From Sphingopyxis panaciterrulae (GTDB lineage Bacteria; Pseudomonadota; Alphaproteobacteria; Sphingomonadales; Sphingomonadaceae), in the NCBI RefSeq assembly GCF_014199295.1, contig NZ_JACIJH010000014.1, positions 45,493-109,492 on the forward strand: a DNA stretch of 64,000 nt, in the 5' to 3' direction. The position numbers were made by a program, and so were the translations under genes. The notes beneath the pieces are model-generated. The model had not been told where the DNA came from. It worked only from the letters and a program-made list of their open reading frames with translations, and searched no databases. Shown piece after piece: positions 17,650-28,978 of this stretch (its first letter is position 1; the number at the start of each line of letters is the position of its first letter).

Positions 17650-17899
17650 GAAAAGCCCCCTTGAGAGTGTCGATGGCGGGCTCGCTAGGGGGAGTCGGTG
17701 ACAGGGTGGCGTCGCGCGGATGACCGATGCGTGACGCGTTCGCGGCATTTCCATGACAGGATGTGGAAGCCTTTGCCGCAACGCAGCAAATCCGCCCCTC
17801 GCACATGACGCGACGTCAGAAAGCCGGGAAAGAAATCAGGAAAGGTGGGACGATTCTGTTGCCCGGCTCGTCCCCAGCCGCTGGTATCCGATTCTGTTG
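17650..17899. other. Intergenic region between the receptor promoter and ssrA, with a 16-bp direct repeat
   Basis: No gene was recognised. The segment should contain the minus-strand promoter of the receptor. Two exact copies of CGATTCTGTTGCCCGG lie at 17851-17866 and 17889-17904, starting 38 bp apart, just past the 3' end of the tmRNA gene. Confidence 0.5.
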
Positions 17900-18210
17900 C
17901 CCGGTTCGGTCCGAACCGCGTTCTATTTGTCTAACCTTAGGCCGTGAGGCTTATCGGTTAGGCAGCCAGAGCGAGTGCTTCGTTATCGTTAGCACCTATT
18001 GGTTTTGAGCCTTTAACGGGTTACTCAGCCCGGAAGAAAATATCGTCTTTGAACACACGTCGATCCTGGTTCGGCCCCGTCAGAAACCCGCGCACCCCTT
18101 CAAAAGCGCGCGGGTTTGTGGTGGAGCCGCCGGGTACTGCCCCCGGGTCCGCTGTGTCTATTCCACGACACCATTTATCCTCATAGCCGGCCGAAACCGG
18201 CACCCCCGAT
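17900..18210 (-). ncRNA. ssrA: Transfer-messenger RNA, circularly permuted two-piece form
   Basis: On the minus strand the acceptor piece comes first, from about 18210, ending GGCTCCACCA at 18119. A 40-nt intervening hairpin (about 18079-18118) is followed by the coding piece starting GGGGCCGAACCAGGATCGAC at 18078. The two ends pair as a 7-bp acceptor stem with a G-U at the third pair, the alanine identity element of tmRNA. The tag frame is 17993-17958 and reads ANDNEALALAA then TAA. This order and tag are as known for alpha-proteobacterial tmRNA. The outer ends are approximate. The RNA rescues stalled ribosomes with SmpB. Confidence 0.93.
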
Positions 18211-18215
18211 ATAGG

Positions 18216-18250
18216 AAACCCGCCCGCGCTTGGAAAGGGCGCAGGCGGGC
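18216..18250 (-). terminator. Possible terminator of mscL
   Basis: Hairpin of 11 bp with one G-T pair (18219-18229 and 18239-18249), followed on the minus strand by TTTCC. It lies between the mscL stop and the start of ssrA, so it could separate the two transcripts. Confidence 0.5.
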
Positions 18251-18278
18251 ATTTCGTCCCGAAAAGGGTTCAAGCCCC

Positions 18279-18695
18279 TTATTTCTTTCGCAATTCGTCG
18301 CGGATTTCGGTGAGCAGATCGACCTCGGTCGGGCCAGCAGGCGCGTCGGGGCCACGGCGCATGACCTTGTTCACCCATTTGACCAGCAGAAAGATGATGA
18401 AAGCGAGGATCAGGAAATTGATCACCGCGGTAATGAAGGCGCCATAGCCGATCATCGCGACGCCCGCTTCCTTCAGCTTCGCATAATCGGTCGCGGCGAT
18501 GCCGTCGGGCACGCTGCCGAGCAGGATGAACTTGCTGGAGAAATCGACCCCGCCGAACAGCCAGCCGACGAAGGGCATGATCAGATCCTCGGTCAGCGAC
18601 CCGGTGATGGTCGCGAAGGCGCCGCCGATGATGACGCCGACCGCCAGATCCATGACATTGCCCTTGGCGATAAATTCCCTGAATTCGCTCAACAT
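18279..18695 (-). CDS. mscL: Large-conductance mechanosensitive channel MscL
   Basis: 138 residues, normal family length. The N-terminal MLSEFREFIAKGNVMDLAVG amphipathic helix and first membrane segment with GVIIGGAFATIT are diagnostic. TM2 is AVINFLILAFIIFLLVKWVNK. It ends in a charged C-terminal helix (EVDLLTEIRDELRKK). The protein opens on membrane stretch and releases osmolytes during hypo-osmotic shock. GGGGAG lies about eight bases before the ATG. It is divergent from the LemA operon. Confidence 0.96.
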   Translation of the reverse strand: MLSEFREFIAKGNVMDLAVGVIIGGAFATITGSLTEDLIMPFVGWLFGGVDFSSKFILLGSVPDGIAATDYAKLKEAGVAMIGYGAFITAVINFLILAFIIFLLVKWVNKVMRRGPDAPAGPTEVDLLTEIRDELRKK

Positions 18696-18815
18696 GTTGC
18701 TGCTCCCCGGAAAAAGCTTCTGCGCGGCGAAACTGCCGCGACGATTGCGCAAAGGCAAGCGGCTTCCTATTATGTGTATTGTTGCGGCAAAACGCCGCCG
18801 GAGGGAGATTGACCC

Positions 18816-19412
18816 ATGAGCTTTCGTTCCGCCCGCTGGATGATCGTGCCGGTCGCCGCGATGAGCCTGTCCGCCTGCGGCATCAACAGCGTCCCGACCA
18901 AGGAGGAAGCCGCCAAGGCGAAATGGGCCAATGTCGAGGCCGCCTATCAGCGGCGCGCCGACCTGATCCCCAATCTGGTCGAGACCGCGAAGGGCGCCGC
19001 CCAGATCGAGCAGTCGACGCTGGAAGGCGTGATCCAGGCCCGTGCCTCGGCAACGCAGGTCAAGCTGTCGACCGACGATCTCGAAGACCCCGCGAAGGTC
19101 CAGGCGTTCCAGCAGGCGCAGGGCAATGTCTCGAGCGCGCTCGGCCGCCTGCTCGTCACCGTCGAACGCTATCCCGACCTCAAGAGCCAGGGACGCTTCG
19201 CCGACCTGATGACCCAGCTCGAAGGGACCGAGAACCGGATCAACGTGTCGATCCAGGATTACAATACCGCGGTGCAGGATTATAACACGACGATCCGCAC
19301 CTTCCCCGACATCATCGGCGCCAAGATCGTCCACGGCGCGAAGCCGATGACGCCCTATCGCGCGGTGAGCCCCAACGCCAATGAGGCGCCGAAAGTCGAC
19401 TTCGGGCAATAG
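18816..19412 (+). CDS. LemA family lipoprotein
   Basis: 198 residues. A lipoprotein signal with lipobox SLSAC is followed by the LemA helical bundle: WANVEAAYQRRADLIPNLVE, a QARASATQVK segment, QGNVSSALGRLLVTVERYPDL and TENRINVSIQDYNTAVQDYN. The end carries the IIGAKIVHGAKPM region. GGAGGGAG precedes the ATG. LemA proteins are commonly encoded with TPM-domain proteins, as here, but their molecular role is not settled. First gene of a four-gene operon. Confidence 0.93.
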   Translation: MSFRSARWMIVPVAAMSLSACGINSVPTKEEAAKAKWANVEAAYQRRADLIPNLVETAKGAAQIEQSTLEGVIQARASATQVKLSTDDLEDPAKVQAFQQAQGNVSSALGRLLVTVERYPDLKSQGRFADLMTQLEGTENRINVSIQDYNTAVQDYNTTIRTFPDIIGAKIVHGAKPMTPYRAVSPNANEAPKVDFGQ

Positions 19413-19413
19413 G

Positions 19414-19926
19414 GTGCGCCGCGCCCTTCTTGCGGCGCCGCTCGCGATCCTGCTGGCCGCGGGCGGCTGCAAGGCCGAGGCCGCGCGCGAGAGCGCGGCC
19501 TGCGACGGCGTTCCGCCGCTGGCGCTGGCGGGCCGGGTCACCGACGCCGCCGATGTGCTCGATCCGGCTGCGGAAGCCCGCTTGTCCGACCGCCTCGCCC
19601 GCTATGAACAGGCGACGCGGCACCAGATGGTCGTGGCGACGACGCCGGGCCTGAACGGCGTCCGGGTCGACAATTTCGGCACCTGCCTCGGCAACCGGTG
19701 GGGCATCGGGGACAAGGATCGGGACGATGGCGTCCTGATCCTGATCGCGCCCAAGGAGCGGCAGATGGGGATCGCAACGGGAAGCGGCATGGAAAACATA
19801 CTGCCCGACGACAAGACGCTGGAGATCGTTCAGCAGATGACACCCCATTTCGCGAAAGGCGATTATGCCGGCGGCCTCTCCGAGGGGATCGAGGCCATTG
19901 CGGCGCAGACGGGAGAAACACCATGA
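19414..19926 (+). CDS. TPM-domain lipoprotein
   Basis: About 170 residues from a GTG one base after the lemA stop. That start puts a lipobox (LLAAGGC) in the right place; the ATG at 19381 would overlap lemA by 32 bp. The TPM domain (residues ~40-165) has VTDAADVLDPAAEARLSDRL and QMVVATTPGLNG. GNRWGIGDKDRDDGVLILIA and the RQMGIATGSGME strand follow. It lacks the C-terminal Gly-rich tail of its neighbour. The gene end overlaps the next start as ATGA. Probably a periplasmic partner of the other TPM proteins. Confidence 0.88.
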   Translation: MRRALLAAPLAILLAAGGCKAEAARESAACDGVPPLALAGRVTDAADVLDPAAEARLSDRLARYEQATRHQMVVATTPGLNGVRVDNFGTCLGNRWGIGDKDRDDGVLILIAPKERQMGIATGSGMENILPDDKTLEIVQQMTPHFAKGDYAGGLSEGIEAIAAQTGETP

Positions 19927-20738
19927 AGTCGCTGCTGCTCGGCTGGGCGCTCGGAATGGCGCTTGTCGCCTCCCCCGCCGCCGCGCAGAGCTTTCCCGAG
20001 CTGACCGGACGCGTCGTCGATCAGGCGGATATCATCCCGCCGGCCGAGGAAGCGAGCCTGACCGCCCAGCTCGAACAGCTCGAAAAGGCGAGCGGACACC
20101 AGCTCGTCGTCGCGACCGTCGCCAGCCTCGAAGGCCATGATGTCGGCGATTACGGCTACCGGCTCGGCCGCGCCTGGGGGATTGGCGGGAAAGAGGCAAA
20201 CGACGGCGTCGTCTTCCTGATCGCACCCAATGATCGGCGGATGAACATCTCGGTCGGCTATGGGCTCGAACCGATCCTGACCGACGCGCTGTCGGGCCGG
20301 ATCATCCGCGATGTGGTCACGCCGAAATTCAAGGCCGACGATTATCCGGGCGGCATCCAGGCCGGCGTCGACGCGATCGCCGAGCAGATCCAGCTTCCGC
20401 CCGAGGAGGCTGCCGCGCGCGTCCAGGCGGCGGCTGCCGAAGCGCGCGACCGCGCCGACGACGGCGATATCGGCGGGCTTTTCTTCGTCGGCTTCATCGT
20501 CTTTTTCTTCTTCATCCTGCCGATGCTCTCCGGCCTCGGCCGCCGCGGCAAGCGGCATCGCCGGCATCGGCCGTGGGGCGCGCCCCCGATCATCATCTGG
20601 GGCGACAACGACTGGGGCGGTGGCGGCGGCTCGTCATGGGGCGGCGGAAGCTGGGGCGGCGGCGGTGGCGGCGGCTTCGGTGGCTTTTCGGGCGGCGGCG
20701 GCAGCTTCGGCGGCGGCGGCGCGTCGGGCGGCTGGTAG
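19923..20738 (+). CDS. TPM-domain membrane protein with glycine-rich tail (YgcG-like)
   Basis: 271 residues. Signal peptide (LALVASPAAAQS region), then a TPM domain (about 25-150) with VVDQADIIPPAEEASLTAQL, HQLVVATVASLEG, GIGGKEANDGVVFLIA and RRMNISVGYGLEPILTD. A membrane segment follows (GGLFFVGFIVFFFFILPML), then a basic stretch (RRGKRHRRHR) and a tail almost wholly of Gly, Ser and Trp. This is the classic YgcG/TPM layout found next to LemA. It overlaps the preceding gene by ATGA. Confidence 0.92.
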   Translation: MKSLLLGWALGMALVASPAAAQSFPELTGRVVDQADIIPPAEEASLTAQLEQLEKASGHQLVVATVASLEGHDVGDYGYRLGRAWGIGGKEANDGVVFLIAPNDRRMNISVGYGLEPILTDALSGRIIRDVVTPKFKADDYPGGIQAGVDAIAEQIQLPPEEAAARVQAAAAEARDRADDGDIGGLFFVGFIVFFFFILPMLSGLGRRGKRHRRHRPWGAPPIIIWGDNDWGGGGGSSWGGGSWGGGGGGGFGGFSGGGGSFGGGGASGGW

Positions 20739-20750
20739 GGAGACGACAGC

Positions 20751-21440
20751 ATGGCCCTCACCAAGATCAACCATGTCAGCGAAGCCGATCACGACCTCGT
20801 GACCGCGGCGGTCGCCGCGGCCGAGCGCGACACCGACGGCGAGATCGTCACCGTCATCGCCGCGCAATCGAACGATTATGACGATGTCGCGCTCGTCTGG
20901 GCCAGCGTCGTCGCCTTTGTCGCCATGTCGGTGATCGCGCTTTTTCCCGATTTCTATCAGGGGCTCTACGACCGGCTGACCGGCGGCTGGGGGCACGATC
21001 TGACCGCCAATCAATGGCTGGGGACGGTGATCGCGGTCGGCGTCCTCAAATGGATCGGCATATGGCTGATCCTGCTGTGGCGGCCGCTGCGGCTCGCGCT
21101 GACGCCGCGGGCGATCAAGGCGCAGCGGGTGCGCGCCCGCGCGATCGGCCTGTTCAAGGTCGGCACCGAGGCGAAGACTGTCGGGCGCACCGGCGTCCTC
21201 CTCTATGTCAGCCTGCGCGAGCACCGCGCCGACATCGTCGCCGACGAGGCGATCGCCGCGAAGGTCGCGCCCGCGGTGTGGGGCGAGGCGATGGCGGCGC
21301 TGATCGAACGCATCCGCGCCGGCGAGCCCGGCGCCGGCATGGCCGAGGCGGTCAAGCGCATGGGCGTCGTGCTGGCCGAGCATGTCCCGAAACGCGATGA
21401 GAATCCGAACGAATTGCCCGACCGGCTGATCGAGATCTGA
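20751..21440 (+). CDS. TPM-domain membrane protein
   Basis: 229 residues. A short N-terminal TPM-like half (VSEADHDLVTAAVAAAERDT, GEIVTVIAAQSNDYDDVALVW) leads into two membrane helices (ALVWASVVAFVAMSVIALF and GTVIAVGVLKWIGIWLILLW). The second TPM half has TVGRTGVLLYVSLREHRADIV and a predicted helical C-terminus. The membrane segments thus interrupt the TPM fold, as in other third members of LemA-TPM clusters. It is 12 bp after the preceding gene and two bp before the NUDIX gene. Confidence 0.88.
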   Translation: MALTKINHVSEADHDLVTAAVAAAERDTDGEIVTVIAAQSNDYDDVALVWASVVAFVAMSVIALFPDFYQGLYDRLTGGWGHDLTANQWLGTVIAVGVLKWIGIWLILLWRPLRLALTPRAIKAQRVRARAIGLFKVGTEAKTVGRTGVLLYVSLREHRADIVADEAIAAKVAPAVWGEAMAALIERIRAGEPGAGMAEAVKRMGVVLAEHVPKRDENPNELPDRLIEI

Positions 21441-21442
21441 CC

Positions 21443-21991
21443 ATGACCCGCCCTGCCCCCGACGCCCCCATCGAAACGCGGTGGGAAGGCCGTTACATCA
21501 CCGTACAGCAGCAGGGGACGTGGGAATATGTGTCGCGCGCGCGCGGCATCCATGCCGCGGTGATCCTCGCGATCGAGGAGGCGGCGGATGGGCGCCATGT
21601 GATCCTGGTCGAGCAATATCGCGTGCCGCTGAAGCGCCATTGCCTGGAGCTGCCGGCGGGGCTGGTCGGGGACGAAGGAGTCGCGGAAGTTGCCGAAAGT
21701 GCCGCGCAACGTGAGCTGGAAGAGGAGACCGGGTATCAGGCTACCCACTGGCGCACGGTCGGCGAATTCTTCTCTTCGCCGGGAATGGTCAGCGAAAGCT
21801 TCACTTTGCTCGTGGCGACGGGCCTGACCAAGGTCGGCCCCGGCGGCGGGGTCGGGGGCGAGGACATCATCGTCCACCGCGTGCCGATCGCCGAAGTTGC
21901 CGACTTCGTCGCCGCGAAGCGCGCCGAAGGCTGCGGCATCGACGTGCGCGTCACCATGCTGCTGGCGGGCGGGTTGCTGGGCGACCTCTAA
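21443..21991 (+). CDS. NUDIX hydrolase, ADP-ribose pyrophosphatase-like
   Basis: 182 residues. The Nudix box is visible as GLVGDEGVAEVAESAAQREL continuing EEETGY, matching GX5EX7REUXEEXGU. The preceding EQYRVPLKRHCLELPAG matches ADP-ribose and nucleoside-diphosphate-sugar pyrophosphatases of the NudF type. FFSSPGMVSESFTLL is the loop seen in that subgroup. It begins two bp after the TPM gene and converges on the rhomboid gene with 7 bp between stops. The exact substrate is inferred. Confidence 0.9.
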   Translation: MTRPAPDAPIETRWEGRYITVQQQGTWEYVSRARGIHAAVILAIEEAADGRHVILVEQYRVPLKRHCLELPAGLVGDEGVAEVAESAAQRELEEETGYQATHWRTVGEFFSSPGMVSESFTLLVATGLTKVGPGGGVGGEDIIVHRVPIAEVADFVAAKRAEGCGIDVRVTMLLAGGLLGDL

Positions 21992-21998
21992 CGGGGGC

Positions 21999-22634
21999 TC
22001 AGCGCCCCCCGAAACGCCAGCGCAACAGGGGGCGGGCGAGGATCAGGCCGGCGACGAAGCCGCCGACATGCGCCCATATGGCGATGGCGCCGAAGCCGGC
22101 GCCGCCCGCGAAGCCGATCAGCAACTGGATGCCGATCCACGCCGCCGCGAGCCATAGCGCGCGCACCCAATGACTGGGGATCGGGCCGATGGCGGGAGCC
22201 TGCGACCGGCTGAAGATCAGCGCGAACACCGCGAGCAGCGCCGAGATCGCGCCGCTGGCACCGATCATCGGCACATGGGATTGCGGGTCGGCGAGCCAGT
22301 GCGCGAGCGCGCCCGCATAGGCGCCGACAAGCAGCAGCACGGCCATCGCCCGGCTGCCCAGCGGGCCTTCGAGCTGGCGCCCGATATAGAGGAGGATGAC
22401 CAGGTTGAAGACCAGATGGAGCACTCCGCCGTGCAGGAAAGCCGCGGTCAGCGGGGTCAGCGCGAAGGGCACGAACGTCCCCGGCGGCAGGATCAGTTCG
22501 GTGCCCGAACGCGCCGGGATGAAGCCCGCGCGGACGATCGCGTCGAGCTGAAGCCCGGCGATCGCCAGCAGCACGAAGACGAGCACGCAGGCGACCGCAT
22601 AGCCGGTGACCAGCGGCGCGGCCTGGGGTTTCAT
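21999..22634 (-). CDS. Rhomboid-family intramembrane serine protease
   Basis: 211 residues with six predicted membrane segments. Signatures are TAAFLHGGVLHLVFNLVILL (the HGxxxHxxxN region), the catalytic Ser in MIGASGAISALLA and the catalytic His in AIWAHVGGFVAGLI. It cleaves membrane-spanning substrates within the bilayer. It is the last gene of the carA-carB-greA run, starting 18 bp after the greA stop. No native substrate can be named. Confidence 0.92.
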   Translation of the reverse strand: MKPQAAPLVTGYAVACVLVFVLLAIAGLQLDAIVRAGFIPARSGTELILPPGTFVPFALTPLTAAFLHGGVLHLVFNLVILLYIGRQLEGPLGSRAMAVLLLVGAYAGALAHWLADPQSHVPMIGASGAISALLAVFALIFSRSQAPAIGPIPSHWVRALWLAAAWIGIQLLIGFAGGAGFGAIAIWAHVGGFVAGLILARPLLRWRFGGR

Positions 22635-22651
22635 CGCGCGCGCGCCGTCCG

Positions 22652-23128
22652 TCAGACGAATTCGATCTTGGTCACCAGATAATATTTGTCGCCGGCGGGC
22701 ACGGTCACCTCGATCTCGTCGTCGACCTTGCGGCCGATCAGCGCGCGGCCCAGCGGCGAATTGTAGCTGATCTTGCCGATCTTGGCGTCGGCCTCGGCCT
22801 GGCCGACGATCTGATATTTGACCGGCTTGTCGTCCTCGTCGGCGAGGGTGACGGTCGCGCCGAACACGATGCGGTCGCCCGACAGCGTCGTCGGGTCGAT
22901 GACCTGCGCGCGCGACAGGCGATCCTCGAGGTCGCCGATGGACGCCTCGACCTGACCCTGACGTTCCTTGGCGGCGTGATATTCGGCATTTTCCGAGAGG
23001 TCGCCGTGGGCGCGCGCTTCCTCGATCGCGTCGACGATCTGCGGCCGCTCGGCCTTGAGCGCGGCGAGCTGCGTGCTCAGCTTTTCATAGCCTTCTGCCA
23101 GCATCGGCACCTTTTCAACGCTTGCCAT
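22652..23128 (-). CDS. greA: Transcription elongation factor GreA
   Basis: 158 residues, usual length. The N-terminal coiled coil holds the acidic tip ([20 protein letters not shown]) that reaches into the RNA polymerase secondary channel. The C-terminal FKBP-like domain has [21 protein letters not shown] and [19 protein letters not shown]. It rescues backtracked polymerase by stimulating transcript cleavage. It lies 96 bp downstream of carB on the same strand. Confidence 0.97.
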   Translation of the reverse strand: MASVEKVPMLAEGYEKLSTQLAALKAERPQIVDAIEEARAHGDLSENAEYHAAKERQGQVEASIGDLEDRLSRAQVIDPTTLSGDRIVFGATVTLADEDDKPVKYQIVGQAEADAKIGKISYNSPLGRALIGRKVDDEIEVTVPAGDKYYLVTKIEFV

Positions 23129-23224
23129 TATCCTGTCGTCCTTCGTAAAAAATTCCGCCTCGGCGGGTGAGCGCCGGGCGGCCGAGCCGCTGTTTCCGTC
23201 GATGTGGGGAGATGGAGCGGTCCC

Positions 23225-26545
<3,321 letters not shown>

Positions 26546-26546
26546 A

Positions 26547-27122
26547 TTATTTTTCTTCTGTTTTAGCCGCTTCGCTGTCGATCTCAGCGGTCGGCGCGCC
26601 TTTTTTGTTGGCCTGAATTTGTTCCCAGGTTTCGCCAGCTAGGAGCCGCGTTTGGAGCCAAAGAATGTTTGCAATGTCCCTCATCGCTTGCTGCGAGTCT
26701 TGAGCGAGGTTGTCACGTATGCGCCACCCGTCTGACGCATACGCAGAGGTTTGTATGTCTGTTTCCCGAAGCTTAAATCGGAGCGAGCGAGCAACTTCGA
26801 AAACAAGACGAGTTAGCTTGGTTGAAGAATTGAGCTGAATCACATCATCGTTGACGCCATCAGCGCGCTGTCTTGTTGCCTCAATAAACTCATTGTAGGC
26901 CTGCATCACGTCTCGTCGTGCATTGAACTCGACAGGAATCAGATTAATCGCAGTCAAGAAACTGGGGTCCGCGGGAATATGGCGAGTAGCGAGAAGCAAT
27001 CTTAACACAATTATCTTCTGCTCTCGGTCCCTACGCCGACCGTCCACCCAGAGAGTGATCACCACGGCCACAATCGGACCGACGATCACCGCTATCAGGG
27101 TCAAGATTTCGCTCGTGGTCAC
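26547..27122 (-). CDS. Single-pass membrane protein of unknown function (DUF6680-like) inserted between carA and carB
   Basis: 191 residues from a GTG that overlaps the carA stop as GTGA; it ends one base before carB. One N-terminal membrane helix ([20 protein letters not shown]) is followed by a basic stretch ([10 protein letters not shown]) and a helical cytoplasmic domain with [20 protein letters not shown] and [18 protein letters not shown]. The pattern recalls the DUF6680 family, a memory-based and uncertain match. The DNA is visibly poorer in G and C than both car genes and uses many A/T-ending codons, which suggests recent acquisition. Function unknown. Confidence 0.8.
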   Translation of the reverse strand: MTTSEILTLIAVIVGPIVAVVITLWVDGRRRDREQKIIVLRLLLATRHIPADPSFLTAINLIPVEFNARRDVMQAYNEFIEATRQRADGVNDDVIQLNSSTKLTRLVFEVARSLRFKLRETDIQTSAYASDGWRIRDNLAQDSQQAMRDIANILWLQTRLLAGETWEQIQANKKGAPTAEIDSEAAKTEEK

Positions 27123-28390
27123 TTCAACCCACCCACAAACTTCTCGAACAGATAGAAGCTGTCCTGCGGCCCCGGGCTTGCCTCGGGGTGGTATTGCACG
27201 CTGAACGCCTGCTTGCCCGTGACGCTGATGCCGCAATTCGATCCGTCGAACAGGCTCTTGTGCGTTTCGACCACGCCCGCGGGGAGCGTCGCGGCGTCGA
27301 CCGCGAAGCCGTGGTTCATGCTGGTGATCTCGACCACGCCGTCTTCGGCCCGCTGCACCGGGTGGTTGGCGCCGCGATGGCCCTGGTGCATCTTGATCGT
27401 CTTCGCGCCGACGGCGATGCCCAGCATCTGGTGGCCGAGGCAGATGCCGAACAGCGGAACGTCGCGGTCGAGCAGGCCCTTGATGACCGGCACGGCGTAA
27501 GCGCCGGTCGCGGCGGGGTCGCCGGGGCCGTTCGATAGGAACACGCCGTCGGGCTGGTGCCCCAGCACCTCGTCGAGGCTCGCGGTCGCGGGCACCACGG
27601 TGACGCGCGCGCCGGCCTTCACGAGGTTGCGGAAGATATTGTCCTTCGCGCCATAGTCGATCGCGACGACATGGGGGCGATCATCTCCCCTCCCGCTTGC
27701 GGGAGGGGTCGAGGGAGGGCTTGTTTCGGTCGAGGTGGAGGTTGACATGCCCTCCCCTAGCCCCTCCCGCAAGCGGGAGGGGGACTGGTAGCCCTCGCCC
27801 AGCATCCACGTCCCCGCGTCCCAATCGCCCGTGTCCGTCCGGCTGACCTCCTTCGCGAGATCCAGCCCCTCCAGCCCCGGCCAGCCCCGCGCCATGGCGA
27901 GCAGTTCGTCGATGTCGAACCGCCCGTCCGGGTCGTGCGCGATCACCCCGTTCGGCGCGCCAGCGTCGCGGATGCGGCGGGTCAGCGCGCGGGTGTCGAT
28001 CCCCGCCAGCCCGATCACGCCCTGCCCGGCCATCCATTCGGGCAGCGTCTGGACGCTGCGGAAGTTGCTGGGCCGCGTCGGCAATTCGCGCGTGATACAG
28101 CCGAGCGCGCCGTGGACGCCGCGCTCCATATCCTCCGGGTTCGCGCCGACATTGCCGATATGGGGAAAGGTGAAGGTGACGATCTGCCCCGCATAGCTGG
28201 GGTCGGTCAGGATTTCCTGATAGCCGGTCATCGCGGTGTTGAAGCAGATCTCGCCGACCCCCGAGCCGGTCGCGCCATAGCCCTGTCCCCAGATCACCGT
28301 CCCGTCGGCGAGGACAAGGACGCCGGTGGCGCCCGCGGGCACCGGGGCGGATGGGGTTTCAGGCGTGGCTTTGGGTGTGGCGGGGGCCAT
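27119..28390 (-). CDS. carA: Carbamoyl-phosphate synthase small subunit, with an in-frame repeat insertion
   Basis: About 423 residues against roughly 380 usual. The N-terminal CPSase domain has LADGTVIWGQGYGATGSGVG, CFNTAMTGYQEILTDPSYAG and TRALTRRIRDAG. The C-terminal class-I glutaminase domain has the nucleophile FGICLGHQMLG and the His/Glu pair in QYHPEASPGPQD, so catalysis looks intact. About 33 residues in the interdomain linker, from QSPSRLREGLGEG to PPASGRGD, are the translation of a palindromic repeat (27685-27784). The linker normally runs from a GTW segment directly to HVVAIDYGAK. The ATG was chosen where GGAG lies about ten bases upstream. Confidence 0.96.
   Translation of the reverse strand: MAPATPKATPETPSAPVPAGATGVLVLADGTVIWGQGYGATGSGVGEICFNTAMTGYQEILTDPSYAGQIVTFTFPHIGNVGANPEDMERGVHGALGCITRELPTRPSNFRSVQTLPEWMAGQGVIGLAGIDTRALTRRIRDAGAPNGVIAHDPDGRFDIDELLAMARGWPGLEGLDLAKEVSRTDTGDWDAGTWMLGEGYQSPSRLREGLGEGMSTSTSTETSPPSTPPASGRGDDRPHVVAIDYGAKDNIFRNLVKAGARVTVVPATASLDEVLGHQPDGVFLSNGPGDPAATGAYAVPVIKGLLDRDVPLFGICLGHQMLGIAVGAKTIKMHQGHRGANHPVQRAEDGVVEITSMNHGFAVDAATLPAGVVETHKSLFDGSNCGISVTGKQAFSVQYHPEASPGPQDSFYLFEKFVGGLK
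27685..27784. repeat. Short palindromic element inserted in frame within carA
   Basis: About 100 bp. The left arm CTCCCCTCCCGCTTGCGGGA continues GGGGTCGAGGGAGGGC. The right arm is GCCCTCCCCTAGCCCCTCCC followed by GCAAGCGGGAGGGGGA. The two arms are inverted copies and each holds its own hairpin. The ends next to the internal segment, GGAGGGCTTGTT and GACATGCCCTCCCC, match those around the DUF559 gene at 29041-29462. This suggests an internally deleted derivative of the same element. Confidence 0.9.
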
Positions 28391-28521
28391 CGAGCATGCT
28401 CCGGTCGGAAGGCTAAACGGCCGACCAACTAGGGAGCAAAAAAGTGATTCACAAGCTATCGGATTATGAATCTTCCCGCTAAAGGTGCTCCTTTCCGAAA
28501 TGGCAGCGCATGGGGACACGC

Positions 28522-28974
28522 ATGATTCGCGATGACATCAAGGCTGCGCAGGTTGCCGCGATGAAAGCGGGCGACAAGGCGCGTTTGGGCACGATCCGGC
28601 TGATGCTGGCCAAGATCAAGGACCGCGACATCGAACTGAGGACCGGCACCGCGCCGGCCGACGACGATGGGCTCGTCGTCGACGTTCTGCAAAAGATGGT
28701 CAAGCAGCGGCGCGAATCGATCACGATGTACGAACAGGGCGGCCGTCAGGAACTCGCCGATATCGAAGCCGCCGAGGTCGCGGTGATCGAGGATTTCCTG
28801 CCCGCGCAATTGAGCGAGGACGAAGCGAAGGCCGCGATCGCGGCGATCGTCGCGGAACTGGGCGCGAGCAGCCTCAAGGACATGGGCCGCGTGATGGCGG
28901 CGGTGAAGGAGCGGCACGGGTCCGAGCTCGACATGAGCAAGGCGAGCGGGTGGGTGAAGGCGGCGCTCTCCTGA
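28522..28974 (+). CDS. GatB/YqeY domain protein
   Basis: 150 residues. All-helical YqeY-type protein related to the tail domain of GatB/GatE: MIRDDIKAAQVAAMKAGDKA, LGTIRLMLAKIKDRDIELR, VLQKMVKQRRESITMYEQGG, ELADIEAAEVAVIEDFLPAQ and SLKDMGRVMAAVKERHG. The first in-frame ATG (28510) is less likely, because GGGGA lies six bases before 28522. Standalone YqeY proteins often precede dnaG and rpoD in alpha-proteobacteria, as here, and may act in tRNA-dependent amidation or tRNA binding. The role is not established. Confidence 0.9.
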   Translation: MIRDDIKAAQVAAMKAGDKARLGTIRLMLAKIKDRDIELRTGTAPADDDGLVVDVLQKMVKQRRESITMYEQGGRQELADIEAAEVAVIEDFLPAQLSEDEAKAAIAAIVAELGASSLKDMGRVMAAVKERHGSELDMSKASGWVKAALS

Positions 28975-28978
28975 AACA

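Noticed and set aside
18021..18203. Minus-strand small frame across the ssrA region
   Set aside because: It covers the tmRNA acceptor stem and intervening hairpin, where the RNA structure explains the sequence fully.
27119..28390. carA as a pseudogene because of the unusual insert
   Set aside because: The frame is intact, the glutaminase nucleophile and His/Glu motifs are present, and the insert lies in a linker. An enlarged functional protein is the simpler reading.
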